NCBI GenBank assembly: GCA_964247055.1
Contig: OZ176050.1
Location: 9,982,001 to 10,046,000 of the forward strand
Direction of reading: 5' to 3'
Length of the DNA: 64,000 nt
DNA from: Paragordius varius
Lineage: Eukaryota > Nematomorpha
In this document: positions 48,860-60,574 of the stretch, in pieces
Numbering within the stretch: the first letter of the stretch is position 1
Layout of the letters: each line of letters opens with the position of its first letter
Translations under genes and position numbers: made by a program
The notes under the pieces: generated by a model
What the model was told of the DNA's origin: nothing
Databases searched by the model: none
The model's input: only the letters and a program-made list of their open reading frames with translations

Positions 48860-51352
48860 CTATGCATAAAAATTCACCTCAATTTTTTTATCTTTTAAAA
48901 GATAACCGTGAAAGGCAGTCAAAGCTTTTTGCGCCAAACTCGTGTTTGGAAATGAAAGTATGGCTTCGTTCAGTGATTTTCCGCTCTTATCGTGTGGCAT
49001 TTGAATCGTTTGGGCCAGACAGTGGTGTGGCTTAAACAATTTAATTATTTCATCCGCACTGACACCATCGGGTAAATTGGTAATTTTCAATCTTGCCACA
49101 TGAGCTGAGCGAGGTGGATTCCTTTGTGATATTCCAATTGTTGATTTGCGTGGCATACCTGAAAACATTGAACCATTTGAAAGGAAGGGAGGAACGCCTG
49201 ATTGCGGCTGGGGAAAACGAGAATTATTAGAAGGATATCTCATACGAGTTGAGTTTGCATTCATGGTTGGTTGTATATGTGAAGCCACCTGATTAGGGAA
49301 ATTATTTGGCTGAATACCGAATGGGGGAGCAAAATTGGCATTATTGTTAGTATTTAATAAAACGTTGTTAGTTCCATCGTTATTATTGTTGTTTGGAATA
49401 ACACCGTTAATCAAATTTTGCCCATTCGTGTTTAAATATGCATTTTCAGTTGGTGTAGAATATGGTGATTTACCAATGGATATTATATTTTGTTGGTCAC
49501 AGTTAGTTAAGTTATCTTTGGATAGCCAATTGATTGGATCATATTTATTTAAATATTCCGCAATCTCCGTTAAAGCAAAAGCTGGCACAACTCTAATCAT
49601 AGATCCGTGCAAAATAGTCCCATTCAAAGCTGCGATTGCTTGATAAGCCTCATTCGCATTGAAAAATTCGATAAAGCATTCACCTGCAGGCTGTCCATTT
49701 TTTCGCAATATATGAATTTCTTTTGGTTTAAAATTTTTCGTGGACAAATGATTAATAATATCATTTATCCTTACTGTTTGTGGTATTCCATTAACATGTA
49801 TAGCTGCCAATTTATTATCGCCCGCTGTTATGACTTTTCTACTATCGTTATTATTAGCAAATTTATTATTGTTAATTAGCTGGATGTTTTGTTGAACCAA
49901 CCTAATTACATCAGATTTTTTAATCGGATCAATGACAATATACCTATCGAACAAAACAGATCGATGCATATCCAACGCTTTTTTATAATCTGCTACATTA
50001 GTAAATTCGACGTAAGCCGTACCCATGGATTTATTTTGCTCATTACATTCTAAATGGATATTTGTAATAGGGAAACCGAAAAAGCTTTGAATATCATTCG
50101 TGGTAGCTTTGAATGATAAATTCTTGATTCGAATGCAAAATTCAAGCTCATTTGAAATTTGCTGATCATTCTGGTAGGTTTGTGAATCATAACTAATACG
50201 ACTGTTGACCGTAAAGGAGTCATTGTGAGCCTCGTCCCAAGCTTTAAAATCTGATTTAAAAACATCAATCCTATTTTTGCTATCTAAAAATCGTTTACCG
50301 TTGTAGTTAAAAGCAGTTTGATAATGTTTTTCGTTTGTGAATCGGATAAGAATTTTTCCATTTTTATAACCGTTACGATCCTTTAGATAAATTATTGAAC
50401 TTGGTTCAAGGTAACATTCAGAAAAAAACTGTAATATGTCCAACATGTTTGCTCTTTCCGGAAAATTACGAGCCATAGCATAGTAAAAAGTAGGCGTGTG
50501 TTGCATGTATGTACTAAGAGTATTATTAATGTTTGCTGCGGCCAAAAGGGGATTCAAAAAATTATTTGGCATCAACGTATTTGAGAGAAAATTGTTCAAG
50601 AGAGGAACGGCAAAATTCATTGCTGCAGGTGTAGTAGGTGCCATGCTCATGTTACCCAGTGGGTTAAACATATTACCATTTTGTAACTGATAAGAATCCG
50701 TATTATTATTCAAATTATAATTATTAACACCAATGGTATTATCAGCTGAATAACCATTCAAATTTGGAGTATTAGAAATTTGTTGACCGGCGGCATCATT
50801 CAAGTTTTGTGCTTTATATTCGGTTTTGGGGATGGATGCAGTGCTCGTGACATATGCCTGGGGTGAAACTGTTATATGGTTGGGCGATTTAGTGTATTCC
50901 TGAAACACCTTTTTATTGGGTTCGGGTGAACGAGTTTGGCTACGGTCCCGTTTATATGGAATGTGGACGTTAGCTCGTAGTGAGCTATTATCTACATTAC
51001 TACTAACAAAACTAGCTTTATCGTTCGTTGTGACAACTTTGTGAGTCAAACTTTGCTGAGTCATGGCCGCCATAAGCTTAGCTTGTCGCTCACGCGCTGC
51101 CAAAATGATATTTTGCATTTCAGTTTTGGAAGAAAGGAGCAATTTTATTGGGACATCCTTAATTTTATGATTGCTCATATTCATAGCTTGTCTAGCATCC
51201 TCATCTGTAGCAAAGCCAATGAATGCGTCCCCTAACTCACCTCCTACAATGTGAACACCGCCTTCGGGAATTTTAAGACCCTTAAAAAATTCACGAATAT
51301 CCAAAGAATCAGCTGCAAGTGGCAAATTTTGCAATCTTATAATAACAGCCAT
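48860..51352 (-). CDS. RBM12: RBM12-like RNA-binding protein with five RRMs, intronless
   Basis: Single-exon, 830 residues, ATG at 51350-51352. The N-terminus (MAVIIRLQNLPLAADSLDIR, IPEGGVHIVGGELGDAFIGF, ATDEDARQAM, LLLSSKTEMQN) is strikingly like human RBM12. Five RRM domains lie near residues 1-80, 290-370, 408-490, 525-605 and 752-830, the arrangement of RBM12/RBM12B. The long linkers are Asn/Ser/Gln-rich in place of the Pro/Gly-rich linkers of the vertebrate protein. RRM3 (FCIRIKNLSFKATTNDIQSF) and RRM4 (AAIHVNGIPQTVRINDI) keep the family spacing. The family binds RNA in the nucleus and its molecular role is poorly defined. The vertebrate RBM12 coding region is also intronless, so the single exon may be ancestral. 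Confidence 0.95.
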   Translation of the reverse strand: MAVIIRLQNLPLAADSLDIREFFKGLKIPEGGVHIVGGELGDAFIGFATDEDARQAMNMSNHKIKDVPIKLLLSSKTEMQNIILAARERQAKLMAAMTQQSLTHKVVTTNDKASFVSSNVDNSSLRANVHIPYKRDRSQTRSPEPNKKVFQEYTKSPNHITVSPQAYVTSTASIPKTEYKAQNLNDAAGQQISNTPNLNGYSADNTIGVNNYNLNNNTDSYQLQNGNMFNPLGNMSMAPTTPAAMNFAVPLLNNFLSNTLMPNNFLNPLLAAANINNTLSTYMQHTPTFYYAMARNFPERANMLDILQFFSECYLEPSSIIYLKDRNGYKNGKILIRFTNEKHYQTAFNYNGKRFLDSKNRIDVFKSDFKAWDEAHNDSFTVNSRISYDSQTYQNDQQISNELEFCIRIKNLSFKATTNDIQSFFGFPITNIHLECNEQNKSMGTAYVEFTNVADYKKALDMHRSVLFDRYIVIDPIKKSDVIRLVQQNIQLINNNKFANNNDSRKVITAGDNKLAAIHVNGIPQTVRINDIINHLSTKNFKPKEIHILRKNGQPAGECFIEFFNANEAYQAIAALNGTILHGSMIRVVPAFALTEIAEYLNKYDPINWLSKDNLTNCDQQNIISIGKSPYSTPTENAYLNTNGQNLINGVIPNNNNNDGTNNVLLNTNNNANFAPPFGIQPNNFPNQVASHIQPTMNANSTRMRYPSNNSRFPQPQSGVPPFLSNGSMFSGMPRKSTIGISQRNPPRSAHVARLKITNLPDGVSADEIIKLFKPHHCLAQTIQMPHDKSGKSLNEAILSFPNTSLAQKALTAFHGYLLKDKKIEVNFYA

Positions 51353-53650
51353 GAGGATCTCTATACAAAAAACGAATAAAATTTAATATATTATATAACG
51401 GGAATTTTAAATAAACGGATACAGTATCGAGCACTATTATAAGCCATATTTGTAATTAATGACTAAAAGTCTATTTAATTTTGTCAAGCAGCCATGTATT
51501 AAATAATTTTTTATTAGTTACAAATTTAATTAAGGACAGTTTTACTGGAATTTTCAAAAATATAATTAACGAATCTCATACCTAGCTACTCTTTTAGATA
51601 TTTAAAATACAGATATGGCCTAATTCTCTTATTAATATAAAATGTTTAACCTATAATTAAAATCATAAAAAAACTTCTGCATATTTACATAAGTAGATAA
51701 CAACGACTTTTAACAAATTCGGTGTAAATTAAGCTTTTACTTACTGTACAATAATTATATTTATAGTTTATGCACCATAAGCATTTTATTACTTTAGCTG
51801 AAAGTTAAATAACAAAAAGGTGGGCTCTTAGCTAAACCGTTATTTTAATTGTCTCAAAAAACAGATGTTAAAGAAATGTATTAACCAAAAATTGTTTATA
51901 TTGATTTAAAAGTAGATATTATTCTTAATAATCTTAATTAGATATTTAATTTTCAGTAATACAAAACTAAACGTATCTGTGCTTTTTAATTAAAAAAATT
52001 CAAAATTATTTTTTTTATTCATTAATTGGCAGAATTAATCATAATAATTTTATTTAGCTGGGGCATAGGTTGGCGTTCGAAGATTATATTAAATTAATAA
52101 AGACCACATATAAAAAGTGTCAATGTTAAGATAAGCGCCTAGTACATAAGCTTGTTTTTAAATACCTGCTGGTATGTATTTTGATATCGAGTAAAGAGAT
52201 TGAACTTGTTAGTTTAATTCTTTTTATAATTAAAGTAATTTTTCAACAATAGTTCAAAGTATTCATCATGAAAATGAGTTTTATGAAGAATATTAGATGC
52301 ACATTCATTAAAAATTTAAAAAAATATGTCATATTTAATAAAATTTAGCGACACCACGGCATTAATGGTAGCGAAATCCATCGTTTTTTTGCAACATCAT
52401 ACTATATTTAATGGACGCCAATTTAATTATTTTTAAAGTACAAGGAAAATTTTTAATAGCCCTTACTTGTTTAATCTTTTCCATATAACACAACACTCTT
52501 GTTCTTAGTTAAAAATACCATAGGACATTGTGTCCATAACTCATCGTTATCTGTTTGGTTGTTTAATTAAAAGTTTCATGTGATATAAATAGGTAATATT
52601 GCCTAGGTTACAACGTGATTATGAGACATAAAATTTTTGTAAATTACCCGTAGATATTTAAAAATGGTTGTAAGGTAAACCATTTTTAATCAAAATAACT
52701 GTTTTCACTTGAATTATGGTACATGCGAAAAAGTAAAATTAGAAATAATGACATTTTTATATTTGTCAGGATCCTGATGCTGAATATCATCTAAATTACA
52801 GAGCCTAAGAATAGCCGATTTTGCTTATATTATGGTTATGTATATTTTATTGGAAATTCTTAATGTTTTAAATCAGAATTGTTGTAATGTGTGTTTTGAT
52901 CTCAAAGTTAAAATCCTTTTCAAGACGAAACTCGGAAATTATAACTGAAAGTGCTAGAAAATATAGGCAAATTTAGTACTTAATGAATTGTTAGAAATTG
53001 AACCAACTTAAAATCTCTAAAGTCAAACTCAAGTTCCAGCAGAATATAAGGCTATATCGCTTGGCATTCGAAGTCTAATTTTGAGTTCGCTGTATGTGAA
53101 GATTTATTATATTTTAAATACTCAATGCCTTCATAAACGACAGGATCAGGGTTAAGTATGACCGGTTACAAGATCGTTTAAATAATAGAAAAATCTTAAA
53201 ATTCTGATAAAATTATTAGTTAGACAATAATTTTTGTACAATCGCTATATCTTAAGATACGTATTTTAACCCTTAAATGCCATAATTTAGTTTATAGATT
53301 TGTTTTTTAAAAAATGATTTTGACATTATAAGTTTTAGCATTTACATGAAGGAACATCGTTATTGTATATGGGTATTTAGTGAAAAATAGGATTACGTTT
53401 AAAATAGTAAAACGTGGGAAAATATTAAATATACTAATTGCTTTCAATTAGTATATTGAATACATTTATGCTTTTTTGCATTTTTTTGGTGCGATGAAAA
53501 TTCCAATGATATTTAAAATTTTTTAGCTTTGGGAATTCGCTTATGAAACTTAATGATCGATTAATTATTTATGTTTGCAAATTTATGGTGATACTTTTAA
53601 TAATCAACTGACTTGTTTGTTCTAGTTTACCAGATTTGTTTAAGACTCCA

Positions 53651-53940
53651 TTACCTTTTGGGGGCAAATAAATGTATATTATGGTTATTAAATTTTCTTA
53701 TAAAAGCTATTAGGCTACATTTTACCAACAAAAACTTATATTTTAGTTGTAATATCAGCAGTTCATTTCAATCGTGTTTTAAAGCCATCTCAATTTTAGA
53801 CTCTAGCAGTCATAAAACTGTAAAAAATACATGCTTTACAATCTATATGAGAACAATATATGATAATTAAATTTTAACTATTTAAAACTAAATTTTTTTA
53901 CAAATTGAGACAAAACTAGCTAAATATGTAAACCAGGACA
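53651..53940 (+). mobile_element. GGGGTA-type MITE, copy B (internally deleted)
   Basis: Starts CATTACCTTTTGGGGGCAAA and jumps straight to the GCAAATAAATGTATATTATG block, so the left interior of copy A is deleted. The right half matches copy A closely (TTTTAGACTCTAGCAGTCAT, AAACCAGGACAAAAAAGTGA). Confidence 0.65.
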
Positions 53941-54297
53941 AAAAAGTGAAAAGGTAATGAAGTGTTTTATTATATTTATTAACAATCTATGTAAAATAGT
54001 GATCATCTCTTATAATTGGAATTCAGAATAAATCTGAAATTAAAAAACAGGTAATTATTAGGAATAAATGGATTGCGAGCAAACAATATTTATTAAAATT
54101 AAGAGACAGTAGATATTTTAAAGAATTTTCCTATCAAATACTTAAATGACATAACATTCTATTGGTTGACGCTGACATCTATTTTATAAGTGTATCAATG
54201 TTTTTTAACCAGAGCTAATTAAATTTCGGTCAAAAGTCCGACTGCTTCTTAATACAGTTAATTATGGTCATAAGCAGTAAACTAATCCCATATTAGG

Positions 54298-54298
<1 letters not shown>

Positions 54299-54331
<33 letters not shown>
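54299..54331. repeat. (TA)n microsatellite
   Basis: TA dinucleotide run of about 33 bp. Confidence 0.9.
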
Positions 54332-54337
<6 letters not shown>

Positions 54338-55007
54338 ATAATTTTGAAACGATTAATAAAAAAACTAAATCAAATAACCATTTTTACAAGTATAATTGTC
54401 ATTTTTTAGAGCTGATAAATATATTTATTACTAGATTAAATGATCTCATGTCAGTTATACATTGCCAAACGGTCAAACCCAAACATAATCGCAGAATATT
54501 GAAAGGGAAAAATATGAAAAAATGGAAAGATATAGCACAGCGATGAAAGAATTTAATTGACATGATTAGAATAAAGCAGGGGTATGCAAAAGGCGGATTT
54601 CTAAAAGTAACCCGCAAGAAATTCAAAAAATACCAAATACAGAATTTAAAATTTAAAAATTTATGCGAAATCTTAAGTAAAATTGATATTTTAAATGGAA
54701 AAAGTCTAGTATCTTTTTTGATTTTTTAACATAGAAGCCATTTTTTGGAGGCGCTACCTTAAAACATATTTTTTACAATGTTGCACGTCTAATTGTCCCC
54801 TAGATACAATTAATTTGTTACGCTTATGTTTTTGATGGTTTTTTAATTTTAAAAACATTTCCCTCTATTAATTATTCGGATATACATTAAGATTAATAAA
54901 TTAATATCACGAAAAAACAAATAAATATGCAAAAGAAAAATGATTAGCACATGTTTAATAAATTATGTAACAAATACCATATACTACCACTGATGAATCC
55001 TTTCAAA

Positions 55008-55465
55008 GCATTTCGATTCCAATTGGGGTATCGAAATACCCCAAGCAATATTTAAATTAATATTTTTTAAAAAAAAACAATTTAAATTTATGCTTATATC
55101 CAAATAATTATATATATTAGCCAAAATATTTAAATAAAATTTATTAAAGTTCCGTATCAAACTACTTGGACGCCATTTTATTTACATTTTGGCAAAATAT
55201 CGTGTTTGTTTGGTTTAGCTTAATAATAAGTTAACCTTTTATTAAAATCACATTAAACATAAACAGAAAAAGCGGTATATTTTACTTATGCAATCTTGGC
55301 TAAATTTTACTCTTTCGGTTTTCCTGAATAGAAATATCAAGTATTTTTGAATATTCCGGTTCATTAATCTTATATAGGTGCAAACTTTGGCCATGGTTTT
55401 AATTTATTCCATATTTTTTGAAATGTTTATATAAATCTAACCACTCCAATTTGAATCGAAGGACT
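55008..55465. mobile_element. GGGGTATTTA-type MITE, second copy
   Basis: Inverted ends CGATTCCAATTGGGGTA and CACTCCAATTTGAATCGAAG. The interior ATCAAACTACTTGGACGCC is the reverse complement of a block in the copy at 35013-35547. About 455 bp, no ORF. Confidence 0.68.
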
Positions 55466-55560
55466 TATATTAAAGCGTTGTATAAAAGTGTTAACATATT
55501 TTAACCATGTACTATATTTTTCCTTTTGGATATTTATTTGTTTTTTATGATATTCATTTA

Positions 55561-55655
55561 CCGTAGTGTATGGAATAAACAATGTTAATCCAAAAAAGAA
55601 TAAAAAATATTTTTTTCTTTTATGGACTAACAGTGTTTTATGCCATACGCTGCTG
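55561..55655. mobile_element. Short MITE, family 2 copy 3
   Basis: Ends CCGTAGTGTATGG and CCATACGCTGCTG between TA dinucleotides, with the TGGACTAACAGTGTTTTATG arm of family 2. At 95 bp it is a deletion derivative. Confidence 0.75.
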
Positions 55656-55765
55656 TATACTGTATATTAGACCTCATTCTCCATTTCCTTTTTTCATAGA
55701 AACTTTTAAATCCATGCCTTTATTGTTTAGATAATGAAAAAATACCCGTGATACTCATATACAGT

Positions 55766-55965
55766 CATGTATGTTTAGAATTGTCAGATATACGTTTTTA
55801 ATTGATTTTACTTTGTTTTTAATTGTTTACAATAAATAAGCTATTATTATTTTAATGCTTAAAAATGCGCATGTTGAAAAATGACATATCAAACATTAAA
55901 ACAATTAAAAACAAATTATAATCATTTAAAAACGAATTTCTGTCAATTTAAAAATATGCATATGG
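55766..55965. repeat. Hairpin-forming repeat beside a family-1 end
   Basis: Starts CAGTCATGTATG (the family-1 end). It then folds as an imperfect hairpin: TTTTTAATTGATTTTACTTTG near 55795 pairs with its complement near 55910. Short, AT-rich, no ORF. Confidence 0.45.
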
Positions 55966-56964
55966 CCCTTTGCATTTTTTAGGAATTTTTATATAGAAAT
56001 TCTCATCAAAAACTTTGTACTGCTTTATTTTCTGGCTTTTTTGTGTTTGATTTAAACATTAGGATTGATAATAAATTAACTTTAAACATATATTTGGAAA
56101 AAAATATTGTTATAGATTTTATAATCAGTTGTTTGGTTGAGTTTGCTTTACCAACTGTCAAAATTTTAAATAAACTGTTGATACGAAATTAAAAAAAAAT
56201 GGTTCTGACTTTATAAAATTTTAAGATTATGAGACAAAAAATACCCCATAATTAAGTTGATAATAAAGTATAAAATAGTTTTATACAAATAACCCATGAA
56301 TTCTTTATAGACTTTAAAACTCAACTTGATTTTTGTAATCAGTAAATCACTTAACACTCATATTATATTTCAATCAAAGGAAACAAATCTTTGAGTAATG
56401 AATAATGTATATCTCTGCAGTAGGTTTACGCGATATTAATATTATGCCGAGCAGATTTTTTATAGCCTTGTTGCAGTTGGAATAAAGTACCAAGTTAATA
56501 GCGAATTATATTGTAATGTAAGTTAGATTTTTAACTATAAATAGAACAAAAACTACCATTTTTAGCATATTTAATTAATTAAAAATAGGTCAGAAAAATA
56601 TATATAATTTTATTTAATCAAATAATGCAATTATAAACATATACCTTACAATAACTGTCTCAAATGATAATAATTTTTTCAACTATTGAAAAGAGGTCTT
56701 TAATGAGTAAAGCTTGTATCAAAATATTCACGGGTTTCACGAGTAACAAAGGATTCCCAAAATGGCGTTTGAATGGGTTGTATAGATTGTATAATGCGCT
56801 GTAAATTTATTTTATATTAATTTTTAAAATATGTTCAAATATAAGGATTCATTATTGTTGTTGCCAAAACAATACCTATTGTACATCAACTCACATTAAT
56901 TTTATAAATATTTTATTATTTTGGTCTCACATCCTTGCAAGTTTGGGCATTTACTATAATAACA

Positions 56965-57131
56965 CTATGCAACAAAATATGGGGTCAATTTTCTGGAGCT
57001 TATTTTCATAATATTTTCTGATTCCTTATGGTAATCAGATTTGCGTATAATTTTTTTTTACTTACCCAGGTCGTTTTCGAGATATGGGACTTTTTCCATA
57101 TTTAGTCATATCCAAAATTTTCTCGTTTGTA
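56965..57131 (+). repeat. Left arm of a dispersed inverted pair
   Basis: TTCTGATTCCTTATGG through ACTTTTTCCATAT to CCAAAATTTTCTCGTTTGT is the reverse complement, at roughly 80-85% by eye, of 58527-58700. The two arms are 1.4 kb apart. Confidence 0.7.
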
Positions 57132-58202
57132 CATCTTTTTCGCTAGGTAAACAAATAATATGTGGGTTATAATACAAATTTTATTATAGACCACCAATTT
57201 ATCTTTAAAATAAAAAAAAATTAACTCAAAATATTCAATACTTTTTGTGTCAGGGGGCAAAAACCCTCAAAAACGGGGGAAGTTAACATTTTTTGACGCA
57301 AATATTTTTCATCATCTTATTAAATGAAAACACATTTTCATTTATATTCTTGGATGTTAATAATGTTTGGTTAGTTATAAATATCATTGTGTAATAGCTT
57401 TGTGGACTTTAATTTTCAAAAATAAATTTAATTTTTACAGCGTTTTTGCTGTTTTTTATGTAAAAAATGAGTTAATTTACTCAGCTGCATATAATATATT
57501 CTTTATTTCATATGATATTTTTAAATATTTCCCACACCTAAATATACTCTATATCAGCTTTTTCATCAAGAATATATTTTTATATACCCAAAATGTACAA
57601 AAAATATAATACCCAAGTATATATATATTTATAAATTTAGGATGGATAAAAATAATGTTTGCCATATATGTGGACAATACACAAAAAAACTAATAGTATA
57701 AACATTACCACTTACATAAAAAACTATTTTTTTGTATTATGGGCAACCTAGTGGGCCCCACTAATGCGACCCAAAGAAAAAGCGACATAGGTGCATTGCG
57801 AACTTTTTCTCAAAATTTTTTAGGAAATTTAAAAATAACAATTACCTGGAATTAGTTAATCGACTCTTTCTATAGGATGGGTATGTATGTTATAATACAC
57901 ATGTTATTTAAACATTTATATTCTTTTTTATCCAAAAATATAGGATGCCGCATGAATCCAAAGCTACATATGGTGAATTCCCATTGTGTATTTCACGCCA
58001 ACAGAAATAGCCGAAAAGGAACATCAATTTTAAATTTTTTGAAAAAACTATCGAAATAATATAAATTTAATTTGCGATTATATATATAATAAATAAATTA
58101 TTATTTTATTTTACTTTCATTTAAAATCAAGATAGATTAGTGTTTTTTTGACCAAAATATACACTTTATTTAATATTCACTTTAATTAATTGAAGCATTA
58201 AA

Positions 58203-58555
58203 TTACATGTTTTCACTCGTGAGAGCGGTCATTTTATACAACCTGTCTCGCCATAGTAATTTAGCTATGGCGTCTTCTCCAATAAGCTCGTATTCTGCTA
58301 ACTCTTTATACTGTACACCCATTTCGATTTAGGCCGCCCACGTCCTCGTTTTCCTTCAACTATATGACAATCAATTATTTTTGCATAATTAGAATATCTC
58401 CTTTCAATGTGCCCGAACCAACGTACACAATTTTTTGACATTCTTTTCACTATTGGTTCAACATCTGTGTTCCCACGAATAAATCTTTTCTCAATTCTAT
58501 ACTTTGTTGTTGACCGCACATCATTTACAAACGAGAAAATTTTGGATATGTCCAT
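58203..58555 (-). mobile_element. LINE 3' end remnant
   Basis: The minus strand encodes the typical C-terminal tail of a non-LTR reverse transcriptase: VKRMSKNCVRWFGHIERR, then EGKRGRGRPKSKWV. After one frameshift comes ELAEYELIGEDAIAKLLWRD, ending at a stop at 58203-58205. Only this tail remains (5'-truncated, dead). Confidence 0.83.
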
Positions 58556-58700
58556 ATATGGAAAAAGTCCCCTATCTCGAAAGCGACCTAGGTAAATAAA
58601 AATATTTTTTCACAAATCTGATCACAATTCCATAAGGAATCAGAACATATTTTAAAATTTAGGTCCAGAAAAAGTTGTGTCACAGTGTAATTATAAATAA
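58527..58700 (-). repeat. Right arm of a dispersed inverted pair
   Basis: Complement of 56965-57131. It overlaps the first codons of the LINE tail frame, so the repeat may be the LINE's own upstream sequence, present here twice in opposite directions. Confidence 0.6.
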
Positions 58701-58858
58701 AAAATATATATCCCTTAAAACTGAAATTCAAATGTTTCCGCATGTATTTCGATATAGCGGTCCTTGAAGACCCCACAATATATTTATCACAATTTTCACT
58801 TATAAAACTTTAAAGTATTATAAAAAATGACCTGATATTTTAAATTCATGCTCTAAGC

Positions 58859-59300
58859 CAGTGGTACTTAATCCGCAGCCTACGGGTTGCATGCTGCCAA
58901 TAAAGTTCTTTTTGAGCCCTGAAATTATTTTTGTTTAATGCATAACTACTTATGTGTCAAATAGTTAGGCAAGCCTCCTTAAAATTTTTTTTGAGGAGTA
59001 TCACAGCTGAAAGAAAAAGGCGAAATATTAGATGGATTTTCAAAACCTAAAAAAATATTTATAAATTAACCGATTTTCATTATCACTCAATCTATTATAT
59101 TAAAAAGTATCTAGCGATATTTTTCGGACCAAAATATTTTTTTAAAAGTATTTTTTTAAGCTGTGTCCAAAATATTATCCTGATGAATTATATATACAAT
59201 TTACACAAAAAAATATCATGATGAAATAAATATATTTTGGCAGAATAATTATGAATCTCATTGTGCTTTTGGTTTTGGGCTTAAGTGTTAGAAGAAAGTT
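58859..59300. mobile_element. hAT-like element, left end and fragment
   Basis: CAGTGGTACTTAATCCGCAG followed by CCTACGGGTTGCATGCTGCC resembles the end of hAT elements of the CAGTGGTTCTTAA type. Sequence to the right (TGCTTTTGGTTTTGGGCTTA) recurs near 31770. The far end was not found. Confidence 0.45.
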
Positions 59301-59452
59301 ATTTTCACTTTTGTAGTGAGTCATCCATATCCGAATTCACTCATTTAAATAATTATATTAATATTTATCAAGTATTTTCTTACAAATAGGGTTAACTGGT
59401 GACCCTAGGCCAACTTCTAATTGGTATTATTAAAAAAATATCAACAGACCAA

Positions 59453-60237
59453 GGGTGGGGTGATAAAAAAGTCGTTGACTTGTAAGCCAAGCGTGGCGTT
59501 GAGCAAGTTTATTTAAGCCAGCAAGTGTACACTTGAAGATCGGTGATAAAAAAAACACTTAAGTCAAGTCTTTTGCTTATGAATGTAACAGTTTTTTGCC
59601 ACCCAATTCGAATTTTATGGAAATTTTTTTGATCCTTTTCAGCTAAAATTTATGAAATAAGGCACAAAAAGATAAACAATAAATACAATATTGAAATAAA
59701 TTCTTTACATTGGATAAAAGTGAAGTTTTGCTTTTAATATACGAAGATTTGAAATTTTACAAGATTAATATTTAATTATTAATTTTAAAAAATTTTCGAG
59801 AATCCAATTTTTTTTGCGGTCACGGAATTGATATATTTAGCATATTTTTATGTGCCATGTTATTTAATATTAGCAGAGTTTTTCTATAAATTTACCCTCT
59901 TTTGTATCCACCCAATAGATTAATTAGCCAAAATTTATCAAATTAACAAATTATAGAATTAATATAGGTTTGAATTACATATAAAACCTAAATTTTGTAT
60001 ATAAATAGTTTCCAAAATAATTTTATCCATATTTTTAAATCTGTCATGTGTGCCCTACACCACACTTGCAAAATCTTTAAGTTTTACTTGAACATATTAT
60101 TTTTTATCACCTCCTTGTCAAGTTTTCTTGCTTGACTTAAGTCTTGTAATGTTAAATTTTTTTTATCACATGAAAGCAAGCCATGACTTAAAAAACTTGC
60201 AAGTCAAGTCAAAAAATTTTTTTTATCACCCGACCCC
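59453..60237. mobile_element. 780-bp inverted-repeat element with AAGTCAAG subterminal motifs
   Basis: Ends GGGTGGGGTGATAAAAAAGT and TTTTTTATCACCCGACCCC are inverted. Inside each end the motif ACTTGACTT/AAGTCAAG occurs repeatedly (about 59540-59565 and 60105-60210). No ORF. A non-autonomous DNA transposon of uncertain superfamily. Confidence 0.6.
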
Positions 60238-60574
60238 AAATGCTTCTATTTTAATATAACTAGTATAAATAAGCATAATATTTTATTTTGAGAAAAGTTT
60301 TATATCACATTACTTTGAAGCCATTTTTATTTTATACTGCAAAAAATACTATATACTCCCGCTATTATCGGAGTTAACTAAATTTAAATAAAATTTTACA
60401 TTATTATAGACCGAATGGCTGATTCGCATTTTATAAAAAGCATAATGACATGTCTTCTAAATTTTAAATTAAATTTAACCATAAAATTAGTCAGTCATTT
60501 TGTATTATCTATTTTTTGGCGCGTCGATGTTTTGTAAGTACAAATTTTGAATATGGTTCAATCGGAGGCTTTAA

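Noticed and set aside
54399-54726. Plus-strand frame containing TVKPKHNRRILKGKN and KQGYAKGGFLKVTRKKFKK, preceded by TTTTTTAG
   Set aside because: It looks mildly protein-like but is interrupted by a stop, has no recognisable family and no partner exons. Probably a transposon relic or chance.
57840-58059. A 24-nt splice-bounded segment (minus) and a 60-codon plus frame as exons of a gene
   Set aside because: No neighbouring exon in phase and no homology; it lies between arms of a repeat.
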